A stretch of DNA of 64,000 bases. Source: Nannobrachium achirus. Taxonomy: Eukaryota; Chordata; Actinopteri; Myctophiformes; Myctophidae. A program made the position numbers and the translations under genes. This document shows, piece by piece, positions 13,197-26,660 of this stretch. Position 1 is the first letter of the stretch; each line of letters opens with the position of its first letter. The stretch covers positions 24,210,033 through 24,274,032 of the forward strand of contig OY997641.1 of the NCBI GenBank assembly GCA_963921795.1, written 5' to 3'. The notes beneath the pieces were generated by a model, which did not search any database, was not told the origin of the DNA, and was given only the letters and a program-made list of their open reading frames with translations.

Positions 13197-13633
13197 CAGT
13201 GGTTCTCAACCTGTGGGTTGGGACCCCCAGGGGGGTCCCCAAATTATTTTGGGGGGGTCCCCAGATGATTAACTTAATGTGCAACATTTGTTTTCTCACT
13301 CAACAGTAAACTAACCAACATACGGTTTAAGTGTATAGAGTGTATATGCACATTTCTAAAGTGACAATTTAATGACTTTTTAATACCTCTAAAATGACAG
13401 ATTAAACATTGGCCAAATTGTCAAATATTAGGGGCTGAATAGTCTACACTCTACATGCTCACAATGCCTCACAACGCGAGGCGTTGTGAGCATGTAGATT
13501 TACTATTTTCACAATAGCACCATGTTATACAAAATGTAATGACTCATCTCTTAGTGCTCGTCAGGGTGGGGGGTCCCCAGTTAAAAATCTGATTATTTTG
13601 GGGGTCCCGGCCTGAGATGGTTGAGAACCACTG
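13197..13633. mobile_element. hAT MITE, CAGTGGTTCTC family
   Basis: The terminal inverted repeats are CAGTGGTTCTCAACC and GGTTGAGAACCACTG, with a perfect 8-bp target duplication CTGTACAG at 13189-13196 and 13634-13641. It is non-autonomous with no open frame. A hairpin module lies near the centre (13438-13511). Sister copies are at 34515-34961 (opposite orientation) and 40025-40968 (interrupted). Confidence 0.93.
13438..13511. repeat. Hairpin module copy, CATGCTCACA variant
   Basis: CTACATGCTCACAATGCCTC pairs with GAGGCGTTGTGAGCATGTAG. Both arms carry the ATG/CAT variant in place of AAG/CTT. It is inside the hAT MITE at 13197-13633. Confidence 0.88.
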
Positions 13634-13700
13634 CTGTACAGTACCAGCCCGGAGCAGTGTGATCTGTGGTCTCCATGGCAACAGACCCTTTTCTCGCGTC

Positions 13701-13832
<132 letters not shown>

Positions 13833-14132
13833 ATACACTAGCTCAGGGTTTGAGAGGAATGTCTCCCTCTTGCAGCGCTCTGTTTCTGACACCTCTGTTC
13901 TTTGCTCTCTTGGACATCACTGTTCCTACGCTTTCACTGCCTCTGGCCCTCTTCCTCAACACTTCACTTTAAACTCCTCCACGCCATAGATAGAAGCTAC
14001 CTTTGAAAAATGCTCCGCATTTAATGGTCTACATTCCTATGGCATCTTTACAATTTGTGTTTACATTCACCCATTCACATGCACATTTACGCACCAACAG
14101 TAGGATCATGCAAGTCAGTATGGCTGCAACTA

Positions 14133-14579
14133 TTAAAGGACAACTTTGTTTTTTCACAACAAGGGTTCATATTTTAGATAGTCATTAGAGAATTGTTAAA
14201 ATGTTTTCATTTACTGCTTTCTATTGTTTTAGTGATTTTAATGATTTTGATTTGCATGCATGCCCCTAGGTTGGGGGCATGCATGCAAGTGGCTAAATAT
14301 GTATTTTTAGACACAATAAGCCCATTTCCAAGATGCACCACAATCTTTCATGGTCAGATGTGACTTATGGGGGCTGGTGTAAATAGTAACAAAGAAATTG
14401 TCAGCTTATTGTGGCTAAAAATACATATTTAGCCACTTGTACGCATGAAATCAAATTAGTAAAATGGATAAAACGATAGAAAGCAGTAAATTAAAACGTT
14501 TTAACACTCATATTTTATTTTCTCTGATTACAATCTAAAATATGAACCCTTGTTGTAAAAAACTAAAGTTGTCCTTTAA
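14133..14579. mobile_element. TTAA-target MITE with ~48-bp inverted ends
   Basis: It starts TTAAAGGACAACTTTG and ends CAAAGTTGTCCTTTAA in pattern, with TTAA on both ends as in piggyBac or Kolobok insertions. The terminal ~48 bases and a second internal pair (GTGGCTAAATATGTATTTTT and its complement) are inverted repeats. A half-related end occurs near 44578. Confidence 0.8.
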
Positions 14580-14659
14580 TGATTATTCTATCCATTACCT
14601 TTTTTTGATTAATGAGATAGTAGAGAAGCGTTTCTTTGGTAATATATATATACACCTGT

Positions 14660-14802
<143 letters not shown>

Positions 14803-15197
14803 AACCAAATTATGTGCAGAGTTTGGGTTATGGGTTGTGTACTGTACATGAGCGATTGAAAGTGACTTTGTAGTTGGAAGCACTGGTGCCTGCAGGTAAA
14901 AACTGTAGGATGATCAGAAGACATGTTGGAGAACCCAGCAAAAAAAACAATATAAAATGAACAATGATGAAAGTAGCCTTTCTGTGTTGTCAGGGTGTGT
15001 TTGGGGAATTGCCAACAACAATAACGTTATGACGGTCTAGTACAGGCCAGGGTTCACAAACCTTTTTATATCACAACCCCAAATTACGAGGGAATGTTTT
15101 TGTTGACTCCATCCATTAAATAGCAGATTATCGATTATTTCTATGTTATTAATCGATTATTTCTATGTTATTATTATTATTATATTTTATGTTACGT

Positions 15198-15610
15198 CAG
15201 GGGTCTTCAACGTTTTCAGGCCAAGGACCCCTTAGCTGAGAGAGAGAGAGATGCAGGGACCCCCACTACATATTGAATAGAATTGTGTTGCAGATGAAAG
15301 ATTGTCATAGATTTCTTAGACTTGCTAAGACTTGTTTGACAGCTATGTTGGAGTAATGTGTATTTTCAGACATTTAACCATCAAATACTTTAGTCTGCTC
15401 TTCTTTTCCCTCTATTTCCCTCTGTGAAAAAATAGCCGATCTACAAGCTTACAACGCTTCGCACCACGAGGCGTTGTAAGCTTGTAGATCTGCTATATTT
15501 TGCTAATGTTCCACTCAGAATAGGGATGCTATCCTGTGATCCTATCACACAAAGATTTGGCGGCCCCCCTGTAGTAACTCTGAGGACCCCCAAGGGGTTG
15601 AAGACCCCTG
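15198..15610. mobile_element. hAT MITE, CAGGGGTCTTCAAC family
   Basis: The ends are CAGGGGTCTTCAAC and GTTGAAGACCCCTG with an 8-bp target duplication TGTTACGT / TGTTACTT (one mismatch). A hairpin module (15426-15501) sits near the centre. Relatives are at 26193-26660 and 32991-33321. Confidence 0.9.
15426..15501. repeat. Hairpin module copy, CTTACAACG variant
   Basis: GATCTACAAGCTTACAACGC pairs with GCGTTGTAAGCTTGTAGATC. The usual C-G pair is replaced by T-A in both arms. It is inside the hAT MITE at 15198-15610. Confidence 0.9.
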
Positions 15611-16484
15611 TGTTACTTTGATTACTTCGATTAATGTTTGCACCCGTACAAGTCACCAACCTGCTCGGTGTGAGTAGCCATGGAGCCGAGATCAAACTGG
15701 GAACCTTCGGGTTTCCCTGACAGCAACCGCCTCCTTTGAGCAGCCAGCAACAGTCATGATAAGTGCCCATAATGTAATCAAACAAAATGTCAAGAAAATG
15801 TGACAAAAGTAAATATTGGGCACTAATGACGTTGTTGGCTGCCACCTACAGTAAGTATCTGCTTCCAGCTGCAGAGAATGAAGGTTTGACGGATGGTTTT
15901 GGCTATATGGCTATACTATAGAAGGACCAGAACAGTTTTAGAGTAGAAATCCCACCTCTCACTAGGTGCGACTCCTATTTCGACTAGTACGGTCATGGTC
16001 TTGTATAATATGGTCTGGCTAATACTTTTTACCATTATGGTTCCACTGTATGACATTATGTTGCTAGAGCTGAATGTAGTGGGGCCAGTGCCCTATGTAG
16101 TTGCATTGTCTAACAAGGGTACATTGGGCCTCTTAAGGGCCTAAATGTGAAACATTATGGCAAAAGAGTAAATGCTTTTAAAGCCGATTTAATGATGATA
16201 AAGTGACCACTATCATATTTTTTGGCTTCATTCTGCCTCAGTTGGGTGATAAAACGTGTAAAAAATGTTTAGTAAGTCTCGGAGCTGGATTGAGCCTCGA
16301 CACAGTCAGTTTGAGATCATCAGGGGAAACCTTGCCAACCTGGTATACTGTTAAAAAAGTAATTAGGTTGGCTTCTTGCTCTTTAATGCGTGAATAACCT
16401 CTCCTAGACCAGAATTCAGTAATAAAAATGTCAGGTTGTTTCATATGAGCACAGCAATGTGTGAGAGTCAATGAAAGTCAGTGT

Positions 16485-16642
<158 letters not shown>

Positions 16643-16759
16643 ACGTGAGTGTATTGACATCAGCACTGGGTGACATGCTGGCTCAAAGAGTAGGAAGTTA
16701 TGAGCACTGCTTTCCACCAGGGCACAACACACTGTAATTAAATTAAGGAGTTTAGGATT

Positions 16760-16985
16760 ATATCAACGCTGCTGGGCAGAAACTTTGTATCTCCATATTT
16801 AATCTTTTTATATTTTTTCATGAATTAATGCCCTATTGTATTCTTTGTTGTATGACAGACTTTGTTTTATTTACATTTTGAAAAGGGGACACCATGTTTA
16901 AAGTGGTTAAGTCTATTTTGGGGTTTTATAAATATTGAACCAATAAAAAGTATTAACAAGAGGGTATGAATGGCCTGGACCACTG
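16760..16985. repeat. Host repeat without the hairpin (GGCAGAAAC family relative)
   Basis: The flanks TGGGCAGAAACTTTGTATCT and GGGGTTTTATAAATATTG match those of the hairpin-bearing repeat at 25720-25935. The centre here is an unrelated ~85-bp segment instead of the palindrome. Boundaries are approximate. Confidence 0.5.
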
Positions 16986-17085
16986 GCGCAGCAATCCAGG
17001 CACCTAGGCTGCAATGCCATCCTGACCTGTGACACACACAGGTTTGACTCCCATTCCCGACGACCTTTGCTGCGTGTCACTAGTG
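16972..17085 (+). mobile_element. tRNA-derived SINE fragment
   Basis: A B-box-like motif GGTTTGACTCC (17041-17051) lies downstream of CACTGGCGCAG, which resembles a tRNA-derived SINE head. It is degenerate, with no clear tail. Confidence 0.4.
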
Positions 17086-17625
17086 TAAACTATCAATACA
17101 GGCAGAAAAAGACCCCCAAAACATAACTGAATAATAACAGCATTGGATACATTGGAACACAGGTCCTAAAGTAACATACAAGGTTTCTGTCAGACAGTTT
17201 CGCTATTAAACATAATGTATACTCCACTATTTTTAAACCTCATCTCCATGTCTCCATCAGGAGGAGTAATGACCAGTCTCTCAATGCTCTCTGTATCGCT
17301 GAAGCAGCAAATTGAAAGCGACATACCAAGGTGGTGTAGTTGCACGGACAGCACAAACTCGGCAGTCCTCAAGAACTGCTTGAGAACCAAGCCTTCTCAG
17401 TGGATTCTGAGAACAGTAGGATCAGACGCAAAGCATCATGTAATGCTTTAAAACAACCATTTAGAATTTGTCATACAGATATAAAAAAAAAAGTCAAAGT
17501 CAAATTGACCTGAAGAAGATCCACACCGGATCGAAACATTGTCAAAGTTTACCATAGTTGGTGTGTGGGTTCTACCTTTTTATTGTAACTTTTATTGTAA
17601 CATTCTCAACATGCGTATAGATCTG

Positions 17626-17885
17626 GGGACCCCCAGGGGTCCTTGGGGGAGGGAGGGGTTCAAGGGGATTGCCAGCAATATTTTCCTTGTTCAAAAATTG
17701 CAGTTATAAGCTCACAGCCTGCAAGCTTGTACGTCTGCTATTTTTGAATATTGTTTTATAAATCTTGAGAAGTAATGGAATATGTTATTATTTGACACAA
17801 ATCTTATCTTCTGGCGGTCCCTGGCACAAAACATTTTCAGACGGGAGTCTGTGGTCCTTGGTATGAAAAGGTTTGAGAACTGCTG
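17626..17885. mobile_element. Degenerate hAT MITE with hairpin relic
   Basis: GGGGACCCCCAGGGGTCC at the left and AAAAGGTTTGAGAACTGCTG at the right are decayed hAT MITE ends. A decayed hairpin (17692-17745) is inside. No target duplication was recognised. Confidence 0.5.
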
Positions 17886-17985
17886 CTGTATTACTGTTGG
17901 TAGGTGGCAAGACTACATAGTCAAATACATAGGGGCCTTAAGACGGTTGAAGGTCACATATAATACTCCTTTTCAAAAAGTTAAT

Positions 17986-18258
17986 TACAGTATTTTCTGG
18001 ACTATAAGGCGCACCTGACTATAAGGTGCACTGTCAATGAATGGTCTATTTTCAAACTGTTTTCATATATAAGGCGCACCTGACTATAAGGCGCACATAA
18101 TAGACGCTTATGCATCCAACAGATGGAGCTGTGCTAAAGGGAATGTCAATGTCAATGAATGATCCATATATAAGGCGCACTGGACTATAAGGCGCACTGT
18201 AGTTTTTTGAGAAAATTAAAGGCTTTTAAGTGCGCCTTATAGTCCGGAAAATACGGTA
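17986..18258. mobile_element. MITE with ATAAGGCGCAC subrepeats
   Basis: The ends ACAGTATTTTCTGGACTATA and TATAGTCCGGAAAATACGGT are inverted repeats. Inside, the unit CTATAAGGCGCAC recurs five or more times. This is a common fish MITE type. The superfamily is not assigned. Confidence 0.8.
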
Positions 18259-18834
18259 GGTCTCTGAGGTCCCCAAAACATGCCTTTGAAGTTGTTTGCT
18301 GAAAATACCACTCAGATTATGCATTCTAGCTTGCCTCTAGTCTGCAACCCTTTTTTATGTTCATATTTTCTGGACAGGCTGTTTCTGTTTGTCGATTTAG
18401 ATGCAAATGAGCTTAATTCTAATGTCAAGATTAGCTAATTCAAACATTGCTTATAATCACATAATTTAAAAACATGTGTTTTATTCTCAGCAATAGGTAG
18501 CTGCCACTACAGAAACACTGAAAAATTATCCTATAGAGGCAGCCAACAATCCATATTGTTTATTTAAACCTAATTGGACCCTGATGAAGGCCCCTGATCC
18601 GAAACGTGTTGGTCACCTGCGTGACCAAGCAAGCCATGACAAAACTGAACTGAGTGACTTGGAATCTTCTTCAGTTCACCTGATTCTCTCACTTGGATGT
18701 CAGCTTATTGCAAAGGGAAGGGAAATGTTTTGACCTACATACAGTAGGAATAGATCTTTTGAATCTTGTCATTCAAGGATTCATTCAATGATGGTCTCAA
18801 TGTGGAAGGAGTCAACTTCAGACATGAAGAGACG

Positions 18835-18955
18835 GGCGGCCATAGCTGAATGGTTAGTGATCCCGCCTATGACTCGGGAGGTCCCGGAGGTCTCAGGTAC
18901 GATTCCAGCTCTCAGCAATGTGGACTCATCTGCCCAGTCCAGTTTAGGAGGGAAA
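18835..18955 (+). mobile_element. tRNA-derived SINE head
   Basis: GGCGGCCATAGCTGAATGG resembles a tRNA 5' half with A box, and GGTACGATTCC (18897-18907) resembles a B box. The tRNA-like fold is disrupted and it is followed by unrelated sequence with half a hairpin module (18961-18985). It is therefore called a SINE and not a tRNA gene. Confidence 0.65.
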
Positions 18956-19235
18956 CCTTGACCAAAAATGGCCAAACTACAAGCTCACAATGCGTCACAT
19001 TCGGCAAAGATGTTTAGTGTAGAGTGAAAAAAGAGCTTTACTACGTATAGAGTCTAAGTGGTTAAAATACTATTAGATGGGCTGTCCAAAAGGGCTGTGA
19101 TGGAGACATGAGGACAGCGCACTGTGGTGGTGGTCTTTCTCATTCTTGCCAGCATCAGTTGTTTGATTTCATTGTCATCCTCAGATTGTGTGCTCTATTG
19201 CGCTGGGGGAATTGCTTGCAGGTTTTGAATGGCCT

Positions 19236-20100
19236 CTTATGGATGGGACTGGTGTATTTTTGAGTGGTGCCCCTGGAAGGAGCTAAGCTCCAACATCTGA
19301 CTTTGTCCAAAGTTTGTTCTAAGCCAAGCTTAGGCCAAGCAGGCCAAGCTTCACAGGACGCGAAGCTTGGCCTATATCTGGCCTACATCTTTGCACACTG
19401 TGCGCGAAGTTTGTTGTACGCCCAGGGTAACATTGGCCAAGCTTCGTGGGACACTTCACACAAGATATCCCAGCACCTTACATTCGCGCTTTGCTCCCAC
19501 ATCCGTAGCGCATTTGCCCACACGCATTCGACCATAGCGCGCTCACATCCGTAGCGCGGTGGCATGGTTACCACATCAAGCTCATTGGCTTAGCCATTAC
19601 CTTGGTGATCAGGCTCATTGGCTTAGCCAGCCATCGCCATGGTGACCACAGCCGTAGCACGCATAGAGTTATAATAAGAATAGAGAGGACACATTTATCC
19701 CCGCCCGTCCACTTGCATTGAGTTGCTCACCCAGCGCATGAGGCGTTTTCACCCCTCCATCCGGGTAGTAAAACGTGACGTAGTGGGTCTACTGTGACGC
19801 ATTTTGCGTCATCGAATTTGTTCATGGACGCGCTTGGGCTCAAGTCATGAACGAGCGCTGCCGCTATATGAACGCGCCGGGGCTGAAATTATGAACGCGC
19901 ACCGCCGCTCGCCTCGAGTACGAGCTCTGTTGGTATTGGAAAAAAGGAAAACTCCACGCCAGTACACACGGCTCTTCTCATCGATGTGGAGGAGTTTGCT
20001 CGGTTTAGATCTTACAGAACGTCCCGCTGAACGGAGGAACCGCCTGGAAGTGGATTCTACGATGAATTCATTAACAATTTCGCTCTGGTTTTAATAGATT
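19236..20100. other. GC- and CpG-richer island of unknown nature
   Basis: This stretch is richer in GC and CpG than its surroundings, with repeated CATCCGTAGCGC and GGCTCATTGGCTTAGCCA motifs and a perfect hairpin GGCCAAGCTTC / GAAGCTTGGCC (19342-19352 and 19362-19372). A 96-codon + strand frame (19804-20094) contains RALLVLEKRKTPRQY and TERPAERRNRL, which I do not recognise. It could be the 5' part of an unnamed transposon, or an unannotated transcript start. The evidence is weak. Confidence 0.35.
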
Positions 20101-23024
20101 AACAACGTGGAATCCATATTAATACCCATGCATGAAGGTCCATTGCTTAACAACACAACCTGTCTGTCAGTGTTTCAGAAATGTATAATTTGTATGTCGT
20201 CTACGTCTACTTAATATTAGCAGCCTGTTTTGTTTTCTATTTTCTTATTTGAATTAGTTGTATCTTATGAAGGCTTTAATTCACTTTAACGTCATATGGG
20301 TAGCCTAATCCTATATGTGTGTTAGGCTGATTGTAGGCCTACTTTGGGTATTTGCATTTGAATGGACTATACTTTAGCTAATTCACATGTTGATAAATGA
20401 TACATAAGTGCTATTTTTTGGTTTTTTTAAAGTGCGATGAATCCTATATTCTTCTGATTGTAATATAGTAATCATTGTCATACATAGAGTTCAGTAACAG
20501 GGGTCTCAGTATCTCCAACTGTTTAATAAACTAAAAATATGTTTTCAAGTGGGCTGACAATTTTATCCCATCAGGAGAGTAACCTGATTGGATGTACAGT
20601 GTCCCAGTTCCAATTTTGCATGCTCACTTGTTTATCTTGTATCATGTATAAGTTATTGCTCTGGCGCTCTGGATACACATGTAGACCTACTTATCTCATA
20701 TATGGACTTATTTCTCCCATTGTTTACAATACCAACCTGTGTTGTTATTCAGAGTGGATATCTTGGCATTTTTCATAGATACTCCCAATGTGGCATAGTT
20801 GAAGTTACTGACCTTCTGGAGTAGTGATTTGTTCCTGAAACAATTTTAAACACTTCATATTGTGTAGCTACAGTCTGAAATATTGAGTATTTTTTGTAGA
20901 TGTCAATGTGTTGACATAGAGAAATTCTGAGATCCACATTGTGTAGCCTATAGGCTTTGTACAGTCTCCAAACTGAATAAATATGTCATTGCACATGTCA
21001 ATTTAAGAGATAATGTCACAGACAGAGTTTTTGATCTTTTTCAGTATAGCTTTTACAATGTTATGGAACTTCAAATATGGCCTGCCCTCTGCTCTATAGG
21101 CCTACAAACATGAGTGCATATTTCATTAGGTCATTCAAAAAGCTGGTTAATTATTAGGAAAAACTTGACCCCCTTCTTCACACATAACACTTATGAGTTT
21201 TCATCTGGCTTTCTCAGTTTGTGAGCTTTGTACATCATGCCCACAGTTCTCAGGACTGAGCTGGTATTTTTTAATGGCAAAACCAATGCCTTCCTTTGCA
21301 ACTGGTAAATTAATGTACTAACAACTTATTGATGATTTAGTTCATCTTCACCAGCAGGTGTAACATTCAACATTGATCTATTTTCCATTATGCTTATAAT
21401 AGACAAGCTCTGTTCAGACAGAGGTTGACTTAAATATAGAATAAAGGCTTTATTATAAAGCCAAGCCAAAGGCCTATTGCTAAAACAAAGGTTATGGGTG
21501 GCACCTGTCAGTCATGTCTCAATTGGATAAAGTATGTGTTTATTTGGACTGGTTTAGACTGTAGGCTATTCTACATCTGATGAACCACAGCACTCTGCGT
21601 TGTTTCAGAAATGTATTTTCAACATGGTATGAACAACGTAATAGGCCTACTATGAACCCCTTCACATATGGAAAATGTCTAAAGTAGGCCTAAAACTATC
21701 TCTTTTGAGTTTCAGTCTGGCAGAATAAGGTTATTGACAAAACTAATGTCTTCATTTGTGACGGGTAAATGAATGTAAATACAGCTCATTCTCTAATCTT
21801 TAGTATAGGCTCACCCTAAAGGGAAATAAATGTATTCTGCAGTAATGTCCAGCTTTGTTCATCTGCAGAGCACTATAACTTTAACTATAAAATATATAGT
21901 TCAACAATCTTTATCTTTATAGTTATCTTGCCCAGTGGGAATGGCACTTAAAATATTCTGTTGTATACATGCAATGATTCAAGGTGATATTTTTTTTTTC
22001 TTATTATTTTTGTTAAAACGTTAAAGCTCTATATTCTGATAGCAATCATTACCATAAGAGTATGATTGTGTTCAGTAACAGGTGTCTCTCTGTATCTCCA
22101 GCTGTATAAACTGTAAACTGAAAATGATTTAAGGTGGGTTGACAATTTTAGAAGGAGACATAACAGGGGGGGGGGGGGTCCACTGGGATGATGGATTGGA
22201 GACAGACCATGAGACAGACCCACTTATAACTCTATGACTATGAGACAGTTAGGCCTACTCAGAAATGGCTTTCGCCTACTTGTAGGTTATCAAACCATGT
22301 ATACATCTTATTTAAACACCATTTTGATACTAAATCTTCATTAACATTTCACGTAAAGCTGCTATTTAAAAAAAAGATAGAAATTGAGTTCGGACTTTTC
22401 AGAACCCAATGAAAATCAATGGCAGACAGCCTGCTGTCAAGATGACAAAACGCGAAAATCGTAATAACTAATACGTATGAGTAAACCAACTGTTTTATAA
22501 GAACAATGTTGTTGTAACTAAGAGATTCGGGAAGGTATCTATATTTAATAAACACAGAATAAGAAGTAATAAGAAGAAGTCGCTGTGGTTATTTCCTGGT
22601 TTAATATGCGGTCAGCGGTGCGCTGTTCTCCGCTCCGGGGAGGAACAGAGGGTTCAGTTGTGTGGAGTGGAGGGGGTGGAGCCAAAATGCGCGTTCATGT
22701 GAGTAGACCCAACTGCAGTACCTCAAAACGGCCAACATGTCCTTTTGGTTTCAGGGCGCCCCCAGGGTTCTGGGGGCTTGGTAGCACGTGCTCCAGAGCT
22801 CAAGTCCGTACAGCAGCACTCAGTACATTGACTCTGTTAATCTCCACGTGTTCCTCCAGCCCTGGGATCTTCTGCGCCTCCAGCCCATGGGATCTGTAGC
22901 CCTACACTGCCACAGACACTCAGAAGAACTCCCACGGATCATTACGCTTTTTTCCCTTTGCAATGGTAAACGCAATGTTGTGTAACTGCGTATTCTATAC
23001 AACAACGTGCCTTGTGACTTTGTC

Positions 23025-23125
<101 letters not shown>

Positions 23126-23230
23126 CTATATACATGAAGAAGGCATTCTTTAACTGCTACAAACTTCACGCGCGCCTCCCTGAAAATGCATGCAACCAAA
23201 TGGACCTGTGCACAATGTTTGCCTGTGCAT

Positions 23231-23277
<47 letters not shown>

Positions 23278-23381
23278 GAAAGCCACAACCATGCATAGAG
23301 AGGAGAGGAGTCGTCACTCTTCTATTTGCTCTTGTGTGTGGCGTTGCCTAACATTCTTTCACGTTGTTAATGAGGCAGCAT

Positions 23382-23419
<38 letters not shown>

Positions 23420-24647
23420 TGACACTATGATCACACACATAATGAACCTCTCCTCTTCATGCTGTTGTGACAATAGCATGTGTTGTCCCTCTCCCTACCC
23501 ATCTCCCCTGCCATGGCCTGTTTGCCATTTACCTTGAAATGTATATGCCAAACAACCTGATCAATGTGCATTGTCCACGTTTGACGTGAGTAGGCTACTG
23601 GATATGCAATGTACTGTAATGGCTATGTAATGCCAAATAGGCTATGAAGCCATAGCCATAATGTCCATGTTTGCCTTTTTTTTTTTGCCTAGATTCTAGG
23701 CTTACGATAATTGATATCAATATTTGGGCAAATCTCTGTGGGAAAAACGAACGGGCGATAGAGATCTCCATATACTGTATATCAGTTTTGCCAGAAATTC
23801 GAGAAAAAAAGATACTTCTACCTTCTACCACTCACTTCACACTATATATTCTTTACCTTTTGTTTGATGCTAACAGAAATGATCTGTAACCTGTGTACAG
23901 TATATTGAGAACCATCTGCGTAAGCGTTGAGTCTATTGATTGTGCCAAATAAAATGAGTGGAAATGTGAGTACTTTGTCTCTTCTGTTGACTTGAAGTTG
24001 TTGATGCGCTGAGAAATCGCTTACCATTAGGTATTCCGACTAATTCACTGTACAATCCCCCCAATATGCTGCAATGTGGAGTTTCTTGTGTTTTTTCAAA
24101 CCTTGCCCCAGAGCAAGGTGAACATTCTTTAGTTTGGATCTTAGGCTAAAAGCATTTCTATGACCTTTAGCTGTTTTGTTGATGTTGTTACGGTTGAAAT
24201 GTATGTCAAGTCTGTTACCCCCCCTGCCCCCCATCTGTCTATCTTTTGCTTTCAGGCCTTCAGACAACCTAATTGCACACGCTTCTCATTTCTCTCTGGG
24301 ATTCGCTTCGGTGTTCAGAGTCACTTTTTTTTATCTCGACAAATAAATTGTGTCTGTCAGTGTTTAAGAGCTTTTTCTATTTCACGCTCCAACCGAGTTC
24401 CACACAATTAGCATGTCCTCCACTTCCTTGAACGTACTTGTGTCCGGGAAGAAAAACATGACAAAACAAAAATAAAAACAGGTCAAATGCTGTAGGAGGG
24501 AAGCCGGGGCTGGAATAAATAAACGTTCCCCGCTCTGTTAGAGGCTTGCTTCCCGAAACGTTCTGTGAAGTTTACCTGTTTGAAACGGCACAGATCAATG
24601 GGGGGTAGTCTTATCAATGCAGTGACAAACGTGTGTAGTGACAAACC

Positions 24648-25314
<667 letters not shown>

Positions 25315-25316
25315 AG

Positions 25317-25426
25317 GATGCAGCCTGTGGGTCTACTGGAGAGGATCCAGGCCATAGCACAGAACATGTCTGATATGGCCATGAGGGTGGAGCAGATTCT
25401 ACAGCGCAGCATGGCCAATAATAGAG
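25317..25426 (+). CDS. mgat5b: mgat5b internal exon behind a TG-repeat acceptor
   Basis: This exon encodes a stem segment beginning MQPVGLLERIQAIAQN, closely matching human MGAT5B, with an NMS glycosylation sequon and EQILQRS. Its first base completes the Arg codon begun in the previous exon, giving the conserved D-R-M junction. It ends one base into a Val codon at donor AGAG|GTAGAG, 25427. The length is 110 bases, not a multiple of three. The acceptor is odd: the ~260 bases before GTCCAG are TG/CG repeat with no conventional polypyrimidine tract and no adenine. Splicing here probably depends on a distant branch point. The start was fixed by the phase match and by homology across the junction. 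Confidence 0.93.
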
Positions 25427-25621
25427 GTAGAGTTTGAGGAACACACACACACCTACACTTTGATTACACACCTACACAAAGAACGCCATTTAGCTGCAAT
25501 GCTTCTTGTCTGACAGGCCTTTAGTCTAGCCCTATCCATTTCAAACTAATTTTACGGCTCAAGACTCATGCACGCACACACTCGCTCACACTCAGACACA
25601 CACGTGCGTCTCACACTCACA

Positions 25622-25623
25622 CA

Positions 25624-25699
<76 letters not shown>
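25622..25699. repeat. (AC)n microsatellite
   Basis: About 37 units, 196 bases downstream of exon 25317-25426, complementary to the TG tract before that exon. Confidence 0.97.
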
Positions 25700-25700
<1 letters not shown>

Positions 25701-25719
25701 TCATTCAGTATATTGTTGC

Positions 25720-25935
25720 TGTTGAGCAGAAGCCTCGCATCTCCATTTTTCAACTTTTCATGTGTTTTCATAAATGTATGCCGTCAAAAGAAATAGCCGA
25801 TCTACAAGCTCATAACATGTAATATTGTGACATGTTGTGAGCTTGTAGATCTGCTACTTTTTGAATTTCATAGTGTAAGCTTTAGTTTGTCTGTGGGTTT
25901 TATACATATTGGACCAATGAAATATATTAACAAGA
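25720..25935. mobile_element. Hairpin-bearing repeat, GAGCAGAAGCC family
   Basis: It is related to 16760-16985 and, at its 5' end, to the elements at 37587-37851 and 58375-58604 (GGCAGAAACCTTGTATCTCC). It contains a complete hairpin module at 25791-25862. Boundaries are approximate. Confidence 0.55.
25791..25862. repeat. Hairpin module copy
   Basis: GATCTACAAGCTCATAACAT pairs with ATGTTGTGAGCTTGTAGATC. It is inside the repeat at 25720-25935. Confidence 0.9.
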
Positions 25936-26192
25936 TCAAGACCAATGAAGAAAAATGACTACATTGGACATTTTCATTTTTGACGAATTGAATACATAGG
26001 ACCACAATGGAAAAGTCCCGGGACTTTTTGGTGTTATCCTTTACTGTACTTCTGTGTTTTTTACATCTTGGACTAATAAAGATTCCATCCATCCATCCAG
26101 TCAGCCATCCAGCCATCCAGCCATCCATCCAGCCATCCAGCCAACCATCGAGCCACCCACCGAAAAGTAACAGTTTTAGATACACTGTACAA

Positions 26193-26660
26193 CAGGGGTG
26201 TTCAACAGGGGGTCCGGGACCCCTAGGGTTTCCTCCGAGTTACTACAGGGGGTCCTCCAAATCTTTGTGTTATAGAAAGTTTTTTCTCCTTTTTTATATC
26301 AACCACTAGTGTCCTTATTCTGAGTGAGAACTTTAGCCAAAAATAGCAGATCTACAAGCTCATAACGCCTCACGCTGCGAGGAGTTGTGAGCTCGTAGAT
26401 CGGCTATTTTTGGCAAAGAGGTTTGGTGTAGAGGGGGAAAAGAGCAGACTAAGTACAGACTGAAAGGTCAGGTTTATTAAGTATTGACGGTTCAAGTGGT
26501 TAAATATCTGAAAATACAAATTAACATGAATCCAAAATACACTGATGATCGTGTTATCAATTATGAAACTATGTAGAATCTCTGAAAAGGCTGTGGGGGT
26601 CCCTGCTTCATCTCCCTCTCAACTAAGGGGTCCTTGGCCTGAAAACGCTGAAGACCCCTG
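26193..26660. mobile_element. hAT MITE, CAGGGGTSTTCAAC family
   Basis: The ends are CAGGGGTGTTCAAC and GCTGAAGACCCCTG, with target duplications CTGTACAA (26185-26192) and CTTTACAA (26661-26668). The hairpin module at 26338-26416 extends into GCCAAAAATAGC and GCTATTTTTGGC. Confidence 0.88.

Noticed and set aside
18835-18955. A possible tRNA gene
   Set aside because: A- and B-box-like motifs are present but the cloverleaf cannot be completed. A SINE head is the better reading.
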